Shown: positions 44,757 to 55,182 of the stretch, piece by piece
How the letters are laid out: the number at the start of each line of letters is the position of its first letter
Numbering within the stretch: position 1 is the first letter of the stretch
Source: Myxocyprinus asiaticus
Taxonomy: Eukaryota; Chordata; Actinopteri; Cypriniformes; Catostomidae
Assembly: GCF_019703515.2 (NCBI RefSeq)
Contig: NC_059358.1
Coordinates: 46,696,594 to 46,760,593, forward strand
DNA length: 64,000 nucleotides
Direction: 5' to 3'
Made by a program: the position numbers and the translations under genes
The notes under the pieces: model-generated
What the model was told of the DNA's origin: nothing
Seen by the model: only the letters and a program-made list of their open reading frames with translations
Database searches by the model: none

Positions 44757-45160
44757 AAATGGACTACTGTAATGCTCTCATTGCAGGCCTCCCTGCATGT
44801 GCAATTAGACCCCTGCAAATGATCCAGAATGCAGCAGCATGTCTGGTCTTTAATCAACCAAAGAGAGCGAATGTTACACCACTCCTTGTCTCTCTTCACT
44901 GGCTGCCGGTTGATGCATGTATCAAGTTCAAGGCTCTGATGTTGGCATACAAAACAGTCACTGGGTCTGCTCCAGCATACCTAAAATCATTTCTGCAGAG
45001 CTACGCGCCAACTAGAATCCTGCGGTAAGCTAAGGAACGTACAACACAAAGAGGCACCAATACACTTTCCTGGACTTTCGGCTTGATCATAACACGTTGG
45101 TATCCATGAAGCTGACTCTCTTTCTGTCTTCAAAAAATGGCTAAAAACACATCTTTTCCA
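44757..45160 (+). pseudogene. L2 LINE ORF2, C-terminal remnant
   Basis: The frame reads MDYCNALIAGLPACAIRPLQ, MIQNAAACLVF, VTPLLVSLHWLPVDACIKFK and YKTVTGSAPAYLKSFL, which is the characteristic stretch after the thumb of L2/CR1 reverse transcriptases. A stop follows at 45026-45028. The next expected block continues in other frames, ending with a lysine-rich KTHLFHEHL-like segment near 45140-45165. The catalytic palm is absent. The leftward extension of the open frame before 44757 is flanking sequence. Confidence 0.85.
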
Positions 45161-45395
45161 TGAGCACTTAACCAGTCACAAAAAAAAAAAGAAAAAAAAA
45201 AGAAAAAAAAATTCCATGTTGCAGTTTAATCTGTTTTGAATGCTATTCTGATGGTAGTGAAACTTCGTAATATGGCACTTTTCGTACCACTGTCTCCTTA
45301 AGATGATTCGCTTATGTGTTCCTCTTTTGTAAATCACTTTGGATTAAAACATCTGCCAAATGAATAAATGTAAATGTAAATGTGTAAATAAAATA
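44757..45395 (+). mobile_element. L2-clade LINE, 5'-truncated
   Basis: Only the 3' end of a CR1/L2-type non-LTR retrotransposon remains, starting in the C-terminal part of the reverse transcriptase protein. After the coding part come A-rich tracts (45179-45211), then AAATCACTTTGGATTAAAAC and a tail of ATGTAAATGTAAATGTGTAA. A repeated short 3' tail rather than poly-A is typical of L2. Truncation at the 5' end is the usual result of incomplete reverse transcription. Confidence 0.85.
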
Positions 45396-45751
45396 CCAAA
45401 TACTGTGTGGAAAAAAAATATATAAAAAAATAAATAATTTGTTTCTTGAAAATACACAAAATACATGTAAAATTGGCCGTTCAATGAAGTATCACTATTA
45501 GGTATTATATAAGCTAATGTTTGCGTTATATAAATTAATATTAAAGGTATAATGGTTTATAAAGGTAAAGATATAAATGTTTTACACATTTATAGTCACA
45601 TTGTGCAAAGATCTGCACAGCAGTAATGTTTTTCATTTAATAATCTGTCATGATATGACATATTAGCTATGTCATACAAACGTACTTATTGACTCCAAAG
45701 ATCAATATGCTCCTCATCGTAATGTAGTTTCGGTCGGCTTTTGCAAGGTTA
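45396..45751. other. Unassigned stretch
   Basis: AT-rich, no recognisable features. Confidence 0.4.
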
Positions 45752-45753
45752 TA

Positions 45754-47237
45754 AACTCAGCAAAAAAAGAAACGTCCTCTCACTTTCAACTGCTTTTACT
45801 TTCAGCAAACTTAACGTGTAAATATTTGTATGAACATAAAAAGATTCAACAACTAAGAAATAAACTGAACAAGTTTCACAGACATGTGACTAACAGAAAT
45901 GGAATAATGTGTCCCTGAACAAAGGGGGGTCAAAATCAAAAGTAACAATCAGTATCTGGTGTGGCCACCAGCTGCATTAAGTACTATAGTGCATCTCCTC
46001 CTCATGGACTGCACCAGATTTGCCAGTTATTGCTGTGAGATGTTACCCCACTCTTCCACCAAGGCACTTGCAAGTTCCCGGGCATTTCTGGGGGGAATGG
46101 CCCTAGCCCTCACCCTCCAATACAACAGGTCCCAGATGTGCTCAATGGGATTGAGATCCGGGCTCTTTGCTGGCCATGGCAGAACACTGACATTTCCAGG
46201 AAATCACGCACAGAACGAGCAGTATGGCTGGTGGCATTGTCATGCTGGAGGGTCATTTCAGGATGAGCCTGCAGGAAGTGCACCACATGAAGGAGGAGTA
46301 TGTCTTCCCTGTAATGCACAGCATTGAGATTGCCTGCAATGACAACAAACTCAGTCCGATGATGCTGTGACACACCGCCCCAGACCATGACGGACCCTCC
46401 ACCTCCAAATCGATCCCGCTCCAGAGTACAGGCCTCAGCGTAGCGCTCATTCCTTCGACGATAAACGTGAGTCCAACCATCACCCCTGGTGAGACAAAAC
46501 CATGACTCATCAGTAAAGAGCACTTTTTGCCAGTTCTGTCTGGTCCAGCGAAGGTGGGTTTGTGCCCATAGGCGACGTTGTTACAGGTGATATCTGGTAA
46601 GGACCTGCCTTACAACATGCCCACAAGCCCTCAGTCCAGCCACGCTCAGCCTATTGTGGACAGTCTGAGCACTGATGGAGAGATTGTGCATTCCTGGTGT
46701 AACAGGGGCAGTTGTTGTTGCCATCCTGTATTTGTCGCGCAGTTGTGATATTCGGATGTACCGATCCTGTGCAGGTGTTGTTACACGTGGTCTGCCACTG
46801 CGAGGACAATCAGCTGTCCTTCCTGTCTCCCTGTAGTGCTGTCTTAGGCATCTCACAGTACAGACATTGCAATTTATTGCCCTAGCCACATCTGCAGTCC
46901 TCATGACTCCATGCAGCATGCCTAAGGCATGTTCACGCATATAAGCAGGGACCCTGGGCATCTTTCTTTTGGTGTTTTTCAGAGTCAGTAGAAAGGTCTC
47001 TTTAGTGTCCTAAGTTTTTATAACTGTGACCTTAATTGCCTACCATCTGTAAGTTGTTAGTGTCTTAACGATTGTTCCACAGGTGCATGTTCATTAATTG
47101 TTTATGTTTCATTGAACAAGCATGTAAAACATTGTTTAAACCCTTTACAATAAAGATCTATAACGTTTTTTGGATTTTTACAAAATTAACTTTAAAATAC
47201 AGAGTCCTGAAAAGGGGACGTTTCTTTTTTCTGAGTT
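45754..47237 (-). mobile_element. Tc1/mariner transposon, copy 2 of family I
   Basis: Ends AACTCAGCAAAAAAAGAAAC and GTTTCTTTTTTCTGAGTT are inverted repeats, flanked by TA (45752-45753 and 47238-47239), the Tc1 target duplication. It is a close relative of the copy at 7503-8973 in the same orientation, with better-preserved ends. The gene is minus strand and frameshifted. Confidence 0.92.
46110..46961 (-). pseudogene. Tc1-type transposase, copy 2, frameshifted
   Basis: The start is 46961 (MPRVPAYMREHALGMLHGVM). The DNA-binding region follows with TADVARAINCNVCTVRCLRQ, and the linker GRPRVTTPAQDRYIRISQL, in a 126-codon frame to 46581. The catalytic region is in another frame at 46110-46523. 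The first aspartate is in MLFTDESWF, then FGGGGSVMVWGGV, and the second in LQHDNATSHTARSV. A short deletion near 46195, relative to copy 1, shifts the frame just before the third acidic residue, so SPDLNxIEHxW is not read in frame. Each copy keeps parts that the other has broken. Confidence 0.9.
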
Positions 47238-47239
47238 TA

Positions 47240-47685
47240 GTTATATACCATTTATATTTATATACCATAACAATGTGTGCGCAATCTTTGCAAACTTGCT
47301 GCCGGCAGAGAGCACGGATATGAGAAACCGAATATAAAAAAATTCGAACCTAAAACTAACTTTACCCAGCTCTGGGAGCTTTGGTGTGAAGGACTTGCAA
47401 TCAAACTATAGCTGCCTTAGACTAATTATTAGGACAAAAGATATCCCGACTGTAAGTCCACTGTGACATGGTACATGACTTGTAAAATCGGGACTGTCCC
47501 CGGTTTTAAAGTGACATCTGGTCACCCTAACTGCAAATGCCAGCCAGTGCAGTGTGGAGCATCAGTGCCCAACTGATCAGCTGCACTGCATGGTACCACT
47601 TATAAATGAATAAAACAAGTTGTATGGCATGAAAAAGGATAACTTTGAAAAGGCATTTGGCATACAGAGTGAGGGATTCATCTTA

Positions 47686-47736
<51 letters not shown>

Positions 47737-47970
47737 ACTCTTATCAATTGCTTCACGTGGCAATGAATGTCCTAATGCTAAATCGCATGAGGATGAAACC
47801 CTGTCTGCTTTCAGTGAACATTTTATGGTTGTGTGCAGGCATTGTGTCTGACTACTTGTTGAGAGAGATAGCTCAGCTGCAATAAACATGGCGAGTTTAG
47901 GAGAATAAATGGTAAAGAATTTAATATTAACTGAGATGAATTTATCTGAACAATTAAACAGCAGAAAATG
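47240..47970. other. Unassigned stretch with a (GT)n microsatellite
   Basis: An uninterrupted GT tract of about 24 units lies at 47687-47735. No gene is seen. If the retrovirus interrupted by DIRS copy C continued on this side, I would expect integrase here, but I see none. Confidence 0.5.
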
Positions 47971-49083
47971 TCCTGGTTACTTTCGTAACCTCCATTCCCT
48001 GATGGAGGGAACGAGACGTTGTGTCAATGTAATGACACTAGGGGTCACTGTTGGGAGCCCCAAACACCTCTGCTTTTTGAAAAAAGGCCAATGGGAATTG
48101 GCGAGTGGAATTTGCATGCCACTCCCCCGGACATACGGGTATAAAAGGAGCTGGTATGCAACCACTCATTCAGGTTTTGTGCTGAGTCGTCGAGACAAGG
48201 TCCTGGCCATTTCAGCGGGTAGTTCAGCACTGTGGCAAGAGGGACACAACATCTCGTTCCCTCCATCAGGGAACAGAGGTTACGAAAGTAACCAGGACAT
48301 TCCCTATCTGTCACTCACTCGACGTTGTATCGATGTAGTGACAATAGGGGTCCCTATTCAAAACGCCACAATTAGCTGAAATGTGTTATGTGGACTGGCG
48401 GTGCGAGACGGGCAGACCGCTGTGTGACTCGTAGCCAGCACACCAGGCCATCACGTAACCTCCCCCAACACTCTTATGAGCATCGAACAGTCCTTCGGGA
48501 ACAAGTCAACTGCCCAAAAAATAAGGACAGGCTAGCCCAGCCATGGCCACTTTTTCTCTTTTTTCATCCCAAAAAGAGTGGAATTTGTTAACCGACTGGG
48601 GGCCATAAATGTCTACATTGGGGGGGGTGTCACTCCCAAGGGAAGACACCACAGAGACCACACCCCACCCAGAGAAAAAAAGGGGGGGGGGGATTTTGAG
48701 TGGAAATACGTCACATGGTCTTACCGATTCTTGTCGGAAGTATGTCATGTGTAAAAGTCCCAAGGTAGGTCCTACCCGAAGGGAGAGGAGTTTCTACAAA
48801 CATGGTGAACTGGGTAGAGGGGTCTCTGCCCAAGGAAGATGCAGTTTACAAACAGGGAAACAATTTAGCGGAAGATATCACATGGGGTCACCTACGGGGA
48901 ACCACCACATGTGGAGCACCTACCTCAGTACAGGGTCTAGTTAGTACACGTACTGGGCTGGCAGCGAGTTTCTCCGCAAACTCGTCTTCCACAGGGCTAA
49001 GGAGGAAAGTCATCCAGGGATCACAACTTGTGAGGGGAAGGGCGCTATTCGCAAGCGGTACACCCAGCCAGCTGTCCCGGAAC

Positions 49084-49640
49084 TTACCTGTTCGGACCTG
49101 ACAACACACGGAACGAAACCGGCTCAACCCGGAGATTATAGAAGCTCGCAAATGTGTTGGTTGTTGCCCAGCCCGCTGCTCTGCAGATGTCTGCCAAAGA
49201 GGTGCCACTGGTCAGGGCCCAGGAGGCCACTACACTCCTAGTAGAGTGGGCTTGCAACCCCATGGGGGGCGGCACATCCTGAGCGTGATATGCCATCACA
49301 ATGGCATCAAAGACCCAGTGGGCCGTTTGGAGACAGTGCTTCCTTTCCGCTGTCCACCAAAGCAGACAAAGAGCTGCTCAGAGCTTCTAAAGGTCTGCGT
49401 GTGATCCAAATAGCTGTGTAAAGCATGCACCAGACACAGCAACGCCAAAGCTGGGTCTGCCTCCTCCTGGGGCAGTGCTTGCAGATTCACCACCTGATCC
49501 CTAAACAGGGTCGTGGGAACTTTGGGCACATAGCCCGGTCAGGGTCTCAGGATCACGTGAGAGTAACCTGGACCGAACTCCAGGCACGATTTGCCTGACA
49601 GAGAACGCCTGCAGGTCCCCTGCCCTCTTGATGGAAGTGA
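49084..49640 (-). pseudogene. DIRS tyrosine recombinase, copy C, C-terminal half
   Basis: 49084-49299 carries box II AHSTRSVVASWALTSGTSLA and the catalytic tyrosine in TFASFYNL. 49296-49529 carries PKVPTTLFRDQVVNLQ and HALHSYLDHTQTF. Box I (LTSIKRAGDLQ) is readable near 49590-49640, just before the internal deletion. The core-binding half is missing. A short gap near 49320, where SKQRITHW-type sequence is shortened, shifts the frame. Confidence 0.87.
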
Positions 49641-50868
49641 GGCATGCAAGGTAGTGGCGTTCTCGCCCTTCACCGAGTTGAAGCGGATGCCGCTGAACCT
49701 GGGCGGGTGCCTGGCGAACTGAATCGCATAGCCGAGTCGAATGGTCCAGGTCAGCCATCGCGACGGGTTGGAAAGCGTGAGCCACACGTCCAAACTACGG
49801 ACGGGGACCAAGGGGACAATCACATCAGACGTACTGGTGGGTGGGGCCTCCCGGCAGGGTGGAGCCAGAGACGCCACATCGAGGGGGCTCGAACCCCGTG
49901 GCCATGCTGTGTCCAGAGACATCGAAGCACTTACCTGGCTCCTGATGCCCACCATAAGATTGGTCGAGGAGGGGGAGGAGGAACATCGTCCCTGCAGTCC
50001 ATTGGAACCAACCCAGTGTGGGCATGTTTGTGCCACAGCTGGGCGCACAGGGGTGGGGGGTCTGCCGCTGGAGCGCCGAACCTGCCAAAATGGGATGGTG
50101 GATGGCGGTCGTGACGACGGCCGTGCACACCTGACATGTGACCCAGAGAACAAGGAAACCACTCTTTTGTTGAAGTTTTGGTGAAAAATGAAACAAAAGA
50201 TTCTCCTCCTGGCCCTCCACCAGTGGCGTCTGCTTCCTGCGGTGGGCTACACACTGGGGCCGGGCTGCGGAGGAGCCAGTGCTGTTGCTGCAGGAGGACG
50301 CCTTTGGTGATGAGCAGACAGAGTGCGGGGTCTTGAGCTGCGCCGGGGCAGGATGTGTTGAATGGCCTCTGTCTGCTGCTTCACCGCCAAAAACTGCTGG
50401 GCAAAGTCCTCAACAGTGTTGCTGAACAGCCCAACCTGGGAGATGGGGGTGTCAAGGAACCGTGCCTTGTCAGCCTCTCTCATGTTGACCAGGTTGAGCC
50501 AAAGGTGGCATTCCTGGACCACCAGGGTGGACATCGCCTGCCTGAGAGACCGTGCCGTGACCTTCGTCGGTCGCCGAGCGCAGTTCCTGCAACAATCCTG
50601 GGTCAGAACTACCCTCGTGCAGCTCTTTTAGCACCATGGCTTGGTGTACCTGCAGGAGAGCCATGGCATGCTGGGCGGAGGCGGCTTGTCCAGTGGCACC
50701 ATAGGCCTTAGCCGTCAGAGATGACGTAAACCTACAGGCTCTGGATGGGAGCCTCGGGCACTCGTGCCAGGTGGTGGCGCTCTGCTGGCACAAGTGCACC
50801 ACAAGTGCCTTATCCACCTGGGGGATCACCAAATACCCCTTGGCCATCCCACCATCGAGGGTAGTTTC
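49640..50868 (-). pseudogene. DIRS gag/early pol remnant, copy C
   Basis: Gag blocks shared with copies A and B are present: TTLDGGMAKGYL, QAASAQHAMALLQVHQAMVL and SSDPGLLQELRSATD at 50470-50868, then LWLNLV, READKARFLDTPISQVGL and FSNTVEDFAQQFLAVKQQ at 50247-50534. The linker with RCARPSSRPPSTIPF and VSLFSGSHV lies in 49539-50162, and it ends at SGIRFNSVKGENATTL before the deletion. Frame changes are frequent. The retroviral join at 50868 precedes the TTLDGG block. Confidence 0.7.
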
Positions 50869-52889
50869 ACAAATTTCACATTCAGCTAAAAATACATCTA
50901 CCATTACCTGTAGGTATGGGGACCAATATCCCTGCCATTTTATTTTTCTAATCACTTCCCCCCTTGCACGAAGGTAAAAACCATGCACATCTGCGATTAG
51001 AATAGTAAGGAGTGCTGTTGGAGCAATCATGTGTCCTTCATGTGATCACCATATGCCATTTACATCCCTGCTTGCACCTCTTTGTTGCCATACCCTGTGT
51101 TCATAAATGCCAGCTTGTTGCTGCATATGTGCTATATCATCTAATTGGGGTTGAGGCTGAATCAAAATTGAAGATGCTATTACTGCTACTTGGCATCCTG
51201 AGGCCCTTTTGGTATTTAAGTCTGTAACATTGTTACCTTGAATGACATGATCTTTGCCTTTCTTGTGTGCTTGACATTTGATGATAGCCAATCTCTTTGG
51301 ATGCATCATGGCTGAAATGAACTTGATTATTTGGTCACTGTGCTGGATTGGTGTCCCATCACTCTTTTTGAATCCTCTTTGTTCCAAACTGCTCCAAATA
51401 GATGTCACACTCCATGCGCATATGCAGAATCTGTATAAATATTAACAGTTTGGTTTTAAGCCAATAGACAAGCTTCAGTCAGTGCTTTTAATTCAGCCAA
51501 TTGTGCTGAGCATGGCTGCTCACAATGCTGCAACACAAATTTTCTCTTTTGACAATAGCATACCCAGCATGATTTCCCAGAAGATCTCTAAAGCATGAAC
51601 CATCTACAAAATAATCTGCTTCTGCTTCAATGATTGGTGTTGATTCTAGATCTGGTCTTAAACGAGTAAAATCTAAGGAGTCTATTACACATTCATGAGG
51701 TGTTCCTTCCCCTTCTAGAGGAATGTAATTGGCTGGGTTTACTGTTGTGCTTCGCTTTATGGTGATGTCTGGGTAAGTTAGCAGTGTTGAATATGTCAAA
51801 CTTCTAGCTTGGGTTAAAACAAATCTACCTTGCTCTAATAGCTCAGTTACTTTGTGATGAGTGTAAATTATTACTGGGTAGCCCATCGTCACAGTGGAAG
51901 CTTTGTCATAAGCAAAATACACTGCTGCATGTGCTTGATAGCATGGCGGGTAGACTTGTGCTACATTGTCCAATTTGGTGCTATAATAAGCAATTGGTTG
52001 CTTTTTTCTTCCACTACAAATTTCCTGCATTAAGACTGCTGATGCATATCCATCTCTTCTATCTGCTACATACAAATGAAATGGTTTGGCATAGTCTGGG
52101 GTTGCTAGAGCTAGAGCTGTCTGAAGCAATGATTCAAAGGCTATCAATGCATCAGTATCCCATGTTAGTCGAGCTGGAGATTCTGATGCCCCGTCTGTTT
52201 TATCAGTGCCCTTAAGGGAGCTGTTTTGATGGCACAATCTTCTATCCAATCAGCACTAAAACCTGTCATGCCTAAAAAGTTCATCATATGTCCCACTGTC
52301 TGTGGTTGAGGTGCTTTACTTATGCCTTCCAATTGGCTTGGTGATATAGCATTAGTTTTATGTGCAATGATTCGTCCTAAATATTCTACCTGTGGTAGGC
52401 AGTATTGCAATTTCTCTTTAGAGACCTTGTGGCCTCCTTTACCCAGTTTTGTGAGCACTTTGATAGAATCTTGGTGACATTGTTCTAATGTTGTTGAACA
52501 AATCAACAGATCATCTACATATTGTATTAACGTGCTATCCAGTGTGCTATCAGTTTTAAAACTTGATTGAACACATGCAGTAAATATTTGAATCCCTGGG
52601 GCATGTATACTGTTTACCTTGATAGGTGAATGAAAAAAGGTGTCTGCTGTCCTCTGCTAAAGGGATGCTCAAAAAAGCAGAGCACAAGTCAATAACAGTA
52701 AAATAATTGGCAGCAGGTGGAACATTAGTCAACAGCATATGTGGATTTTGAACTTCTGCTGGCCAGTCTTCTACTACCTCATTAACTGCTCTCAAATCAT
52801 GCACTAAGCACCATTTTGATTTGTCTGTCTTAGCAACTGGCAAAATGGGTGTGTTGCAATGGCTTGCAGTTTCAATCAGTACTCATGCC
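50869..52889 (-). pseudogene. Endogenous retrovirus pol: reverse transcriptase, RNase H and integrase start, degraded
   Basis: Read on the minus strand, an LTR-retrovirus-type pol gene runs from reverse transcriptase to the beginning of integrase. The palm motif VIDLCSAFLSIPL is at 52556-52843, and the catalytic box QYVDDLL at about 52500-52530. The connection with HAAVYFAYDK and the RNase H start with YFVDGSC are at 51488-52249. The RNase H end has KCQAHKKGKDHV at 51046-51408. A C-x-x-C of the integrase zinc-binding domain (ECEIC) is at about 50869-50880. Frame changes lie near 52550 and 51490-51530, the latter followed by a TAA. Gag, envelope and LTRs were not found. The retroviral genus is not assigned. 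Confidence 0.85.
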
Positions 52890-52984
52890 TTAACCTTGTG
52901 GGGTCTGAGGGTGTTTTGGGCCCTGGAGAAGTTTTGACATGCCTTGACATTTGTGCTTTTTTCAGTTGCTTAAAAAATATTAAT

Positions 52985-53045
52985 GGGGGGCCTGGGTAGC
53001 TCAGTGGTAAAAGACGCTGGCTATCACCCCTGGAGTTTGCTAGTT
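52985..53045 (+). repeat. SINE head fragment inside the piggyBac copy
   Basis: GGGTAGCTCAGTGGTAAAAG, ACGCTGGCTATCACCCCTGG and AGTTTGCTAGTTCTAAT match the tRNA-like 5' head of the SINE at 9741-10180. The body is absent. A 3'-truncated head is unusual for retroposition, so a later deletion is likely. Confidence 0.75.
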
Positions 53046-53976
53046 CTAATAAAACTAGCAATAGTCACAAACTGGGCTACAATAATATGTGAGCAACATG
53101 TATGTACATGTTTGTATTTATGCGTGGTTTTTTGAAAAACAAATTTAAGTCACTGAAATAAGGCCATATAACACATACTTAACATTTGTTCATAAGACTT
53201 TTGAGAATTGGATCTTGTAGCCTAGAATTCTTGCTACAAAATGATGTGAAAACCATCCTGATCACTCATTCATACAAAACAATATAGTAATTTAACTTTT
53301 GTAAGACACTTTTAGTGTTAGAAAGGCCATAAGCAAGGAGGCATGGATGATCATGAATATTGATGTGATTCACACCTGAGGAGACAAAGACCCCTCCCGT
53401 GAGAGAGAATGAAGGTGAGGAGACTTAATGATTGAATGTATTGTTTGTAGCTTATTCACAAAATCAAGTTTAAGTTAAAAGAAGTAATCTGACTATACAT
53501 TTTCTTTACATAAAGACTTTACTTAAAAACTTTAGACCTACACTACCGTTTCAAAGTTTTAGATCGGTAAGATTTTTAAATGTTTTTAAAAGAAGTCTCT
53601 TCTGCTCACCAAGGCTGCATTTATTTGATCCAAAATACAGCAAAAACAGTAATATTGTGAAATATGTTTACAATTTAAAATAACAGTTTTCTATTTGAAT
53701 ATATTGTAAAATGCACAAACACTAGTTAAAATATAATCTAAACATTCATATTATTTTTATATCATATTACAAATCATATTTATATCATACAGCATACAGT
53801 TTAAATACCTGCTTTAGCCAAAACATCATTTAAATGTAACTAAAACTTGCCTATTAGGACATATTTAAAATTTCAATACTCTGAATACTGGCTGGCAAGT
53901 CTAGAAATAGTCCAACTAGTAAAATATGTACATGATTATATAAAATAGCATGTCAACTAATGTAAGTAAAGACCTA

Positions 53977-54096
53977 CTCATCCAAAATTGTATCCTCGGC
54001 TGGATCAAGTCGCTCTTCAAAATGCAAACGTTCATCGGAGTCCCGCTCTTCTTCTGAAGAAAATGTGAAATCTTCCACATCTATGTAGCATGCCAT
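53977..54096 (-). CDS. Short acidic frame, possible first exon of a piggyBac-type transposase
   Basis: The frame starts at the ATG complement 54094-54096 and reads MACYIDVEDFTFSSEEERD, then DERLHFEERLDPAEDTILDE, 39 residues before a stop. The relative at 63272-63385 begins MACY and shares FTFSSEEER and EDTISDE. An acidic, serine-rich N-terminus is common in piggyBac-family proteins before the catalytic domain, which is not present here. In the other copy GTAAGT directly follows, suggesting a splice donor; here the matching site reads GTAGGT. Assignment is by position within TTAA-flanked ends. Confidence 0.45.
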
Positions 54097-54669
54097 TTTC
54101 CAAACACGCAGGAAAGTGAATTAACTTGATGCTTTTTAAGGCACTGTTGAGGGGTTTACCATTGGCATTGATCGCATCAGCACATTACCGTATGAATAGC
54201 GTGCTCTGCTGGTGGGTGTGATCACTTTAGCGATAATTAGCTGAGCCAGGAGAAAATGTACATCTCTTTGTTTCATACGTATTACACTGCAGGATAATAT
54301 TTGTTTTAAATTTGAATTGTTTTATTTAAAAGTAGACATTTTAGGCTTTCTTTAGACATATGTTTCATGTTTGTCTGATTAGTATTCGCAGAGTTCCAGT
54401 TCATTTTTGTGACGTGTTTCAGAAAGATGCTTATGGAGACAGAGACAGTTGAAAGCACACCCTGTTTATTTTCTTTATTTTAAAAAAGCACAAGGTTTTG
54501 TTGTTATTGTGAGTGTACACAAATAAAAGTAGACCATTTATAGTCTCTAATGATGTCTTACACTTATCTGCATGCCCAAAAATGACGGAGTATTTTAAGT
54601 TGTTTCTGCTGTTATGAGGAAAAAATCCAGCAGGACACGCCAGCGCGTCCGTCGACCCCAGAGGGTTAA

Positions 54670-54896
54670 TCAGTCCCTCAATTGTCTTTTTAATTCCTTC
54701 TACAGCTTCCTGTTTCAATGGATATTGTTGTTTTCTTGGTAACTGTGCTCCTGGTCTGAGTTTAATTCTAACTGTATTAGCAGATTTCACTAAACCTACG
54801 TCTGTATCATGTTGAGACCACAGTTTCTGGAACTCAGTTTTTGGCATGGTTGGTTCACAAAGCTGCTCTTTGATGTATTTTCCCCATTTGTTGACT
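54670..54896 (-). pseudogene. Endogenous retrovirus pol, start of reverse transcriptase
   Basis: The minus-strand frame ending at 54847 reads VRIKLRPGAQLPRKQQYPL and then a KQEAVEGIKKTIEGL-like segment, the standard opening of a retroviral reverse transcriptase. It stops at the TTAA junction of the piggyBac element. The rest of the same gene continues beyond that element at 52889 and below in a compatible reading, with one nonsense codon soon after the junction. On the other side the gene is cut by DIRS copy D at 54897. Confidence 0.8.
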
Positions 54897-55013
54897 GTTC
54901 CCTATCTGTCACTCACTCGATGTTGTGTCAATGTAGTGACACTAGGGGTCACTCTTGGGAGACCAAAACACCTCTCGTGTTTGATAAAAGGCCAATGAAA
55001 ATTGGCGAGTGGT

Positions 55014-55052
55014 ATTTGCATACCACTCCCCCGGACATACGGGTATAAAAGG
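55014..55052 (+). promoter_or_regulatory. DIRS terminal-repeat promoter, copy D: octamer plus TATA box
   Basis: ATTTGCAT at 55014-55021 precedes TATAAAAGG at 55044-55052, pointing toward the reverse transcriptase frame. The right terminal repeat carries the same pair in the opposite direction (octamer 59027-59034, TATA 58996-59004). Confidence 0.6.
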
Positions 55053-55182
55053 AGCTGGTATGCAACCACTCATTCAGATTTTCTCTTCGGAGCCGAACGG
55101 TCGATGTTCATTGAGCTGACTGTTCATTCACCTCTGCTGGATCTGACGGCACATTTCAGCGGCTTCTCCCTCCTCTGCACTG

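Larger units (their letters stand above)
47971..50868 (-). mobile_element. DIRS-type retrotransposon, copy C, truncated
   Basis: The left end TCCTGGTTACTTTCG and the internal end junction near 48287-48310 are present. The right end is lost: the copy stops in the middle of the gag region at about 50868, joined directly to retroviral integrase sequence. A large internal deletion near 49630-49640 removes the recombinase N-terminus, RNase H and most reverse transcriptase. The left terminal repeat keeps octamer (48110-48117) and TATAAAAGG (48140-48148). Confidence 0.88.
52894..54665 (-). mobile_element. piggyBac-like transposon, 1,772 bp, inserted in the retroviral pol
   Basis: TTAA flanks both sides (52890-52893 and 54666-54669), the exact target duplication of piggyBac. 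The ends are CCTTGTGGGGTCTGAGG and the complement CCCTCTGGGGTCGACGG, inverted repeats starting CCY. Only a short acidic N-terminal exon (53977-54096) is recognisable and no catalytic DDD transposase domain, so the copy is non-autonomous. A shared repeat (CTGCTCACCAAGGCTGC at about 53605) and a SINE head at 52985-53045 lie inside it. A relative in opposite orientation starts at 62705. Confidence 0.83.

Noticed and set aside
50470..51030. 186-codon protein as a new fusion gene
   Set aside because: It is an accidental open frame across a deletion junction between retroviral integrase and DIRS gag, with no start context or promoter.
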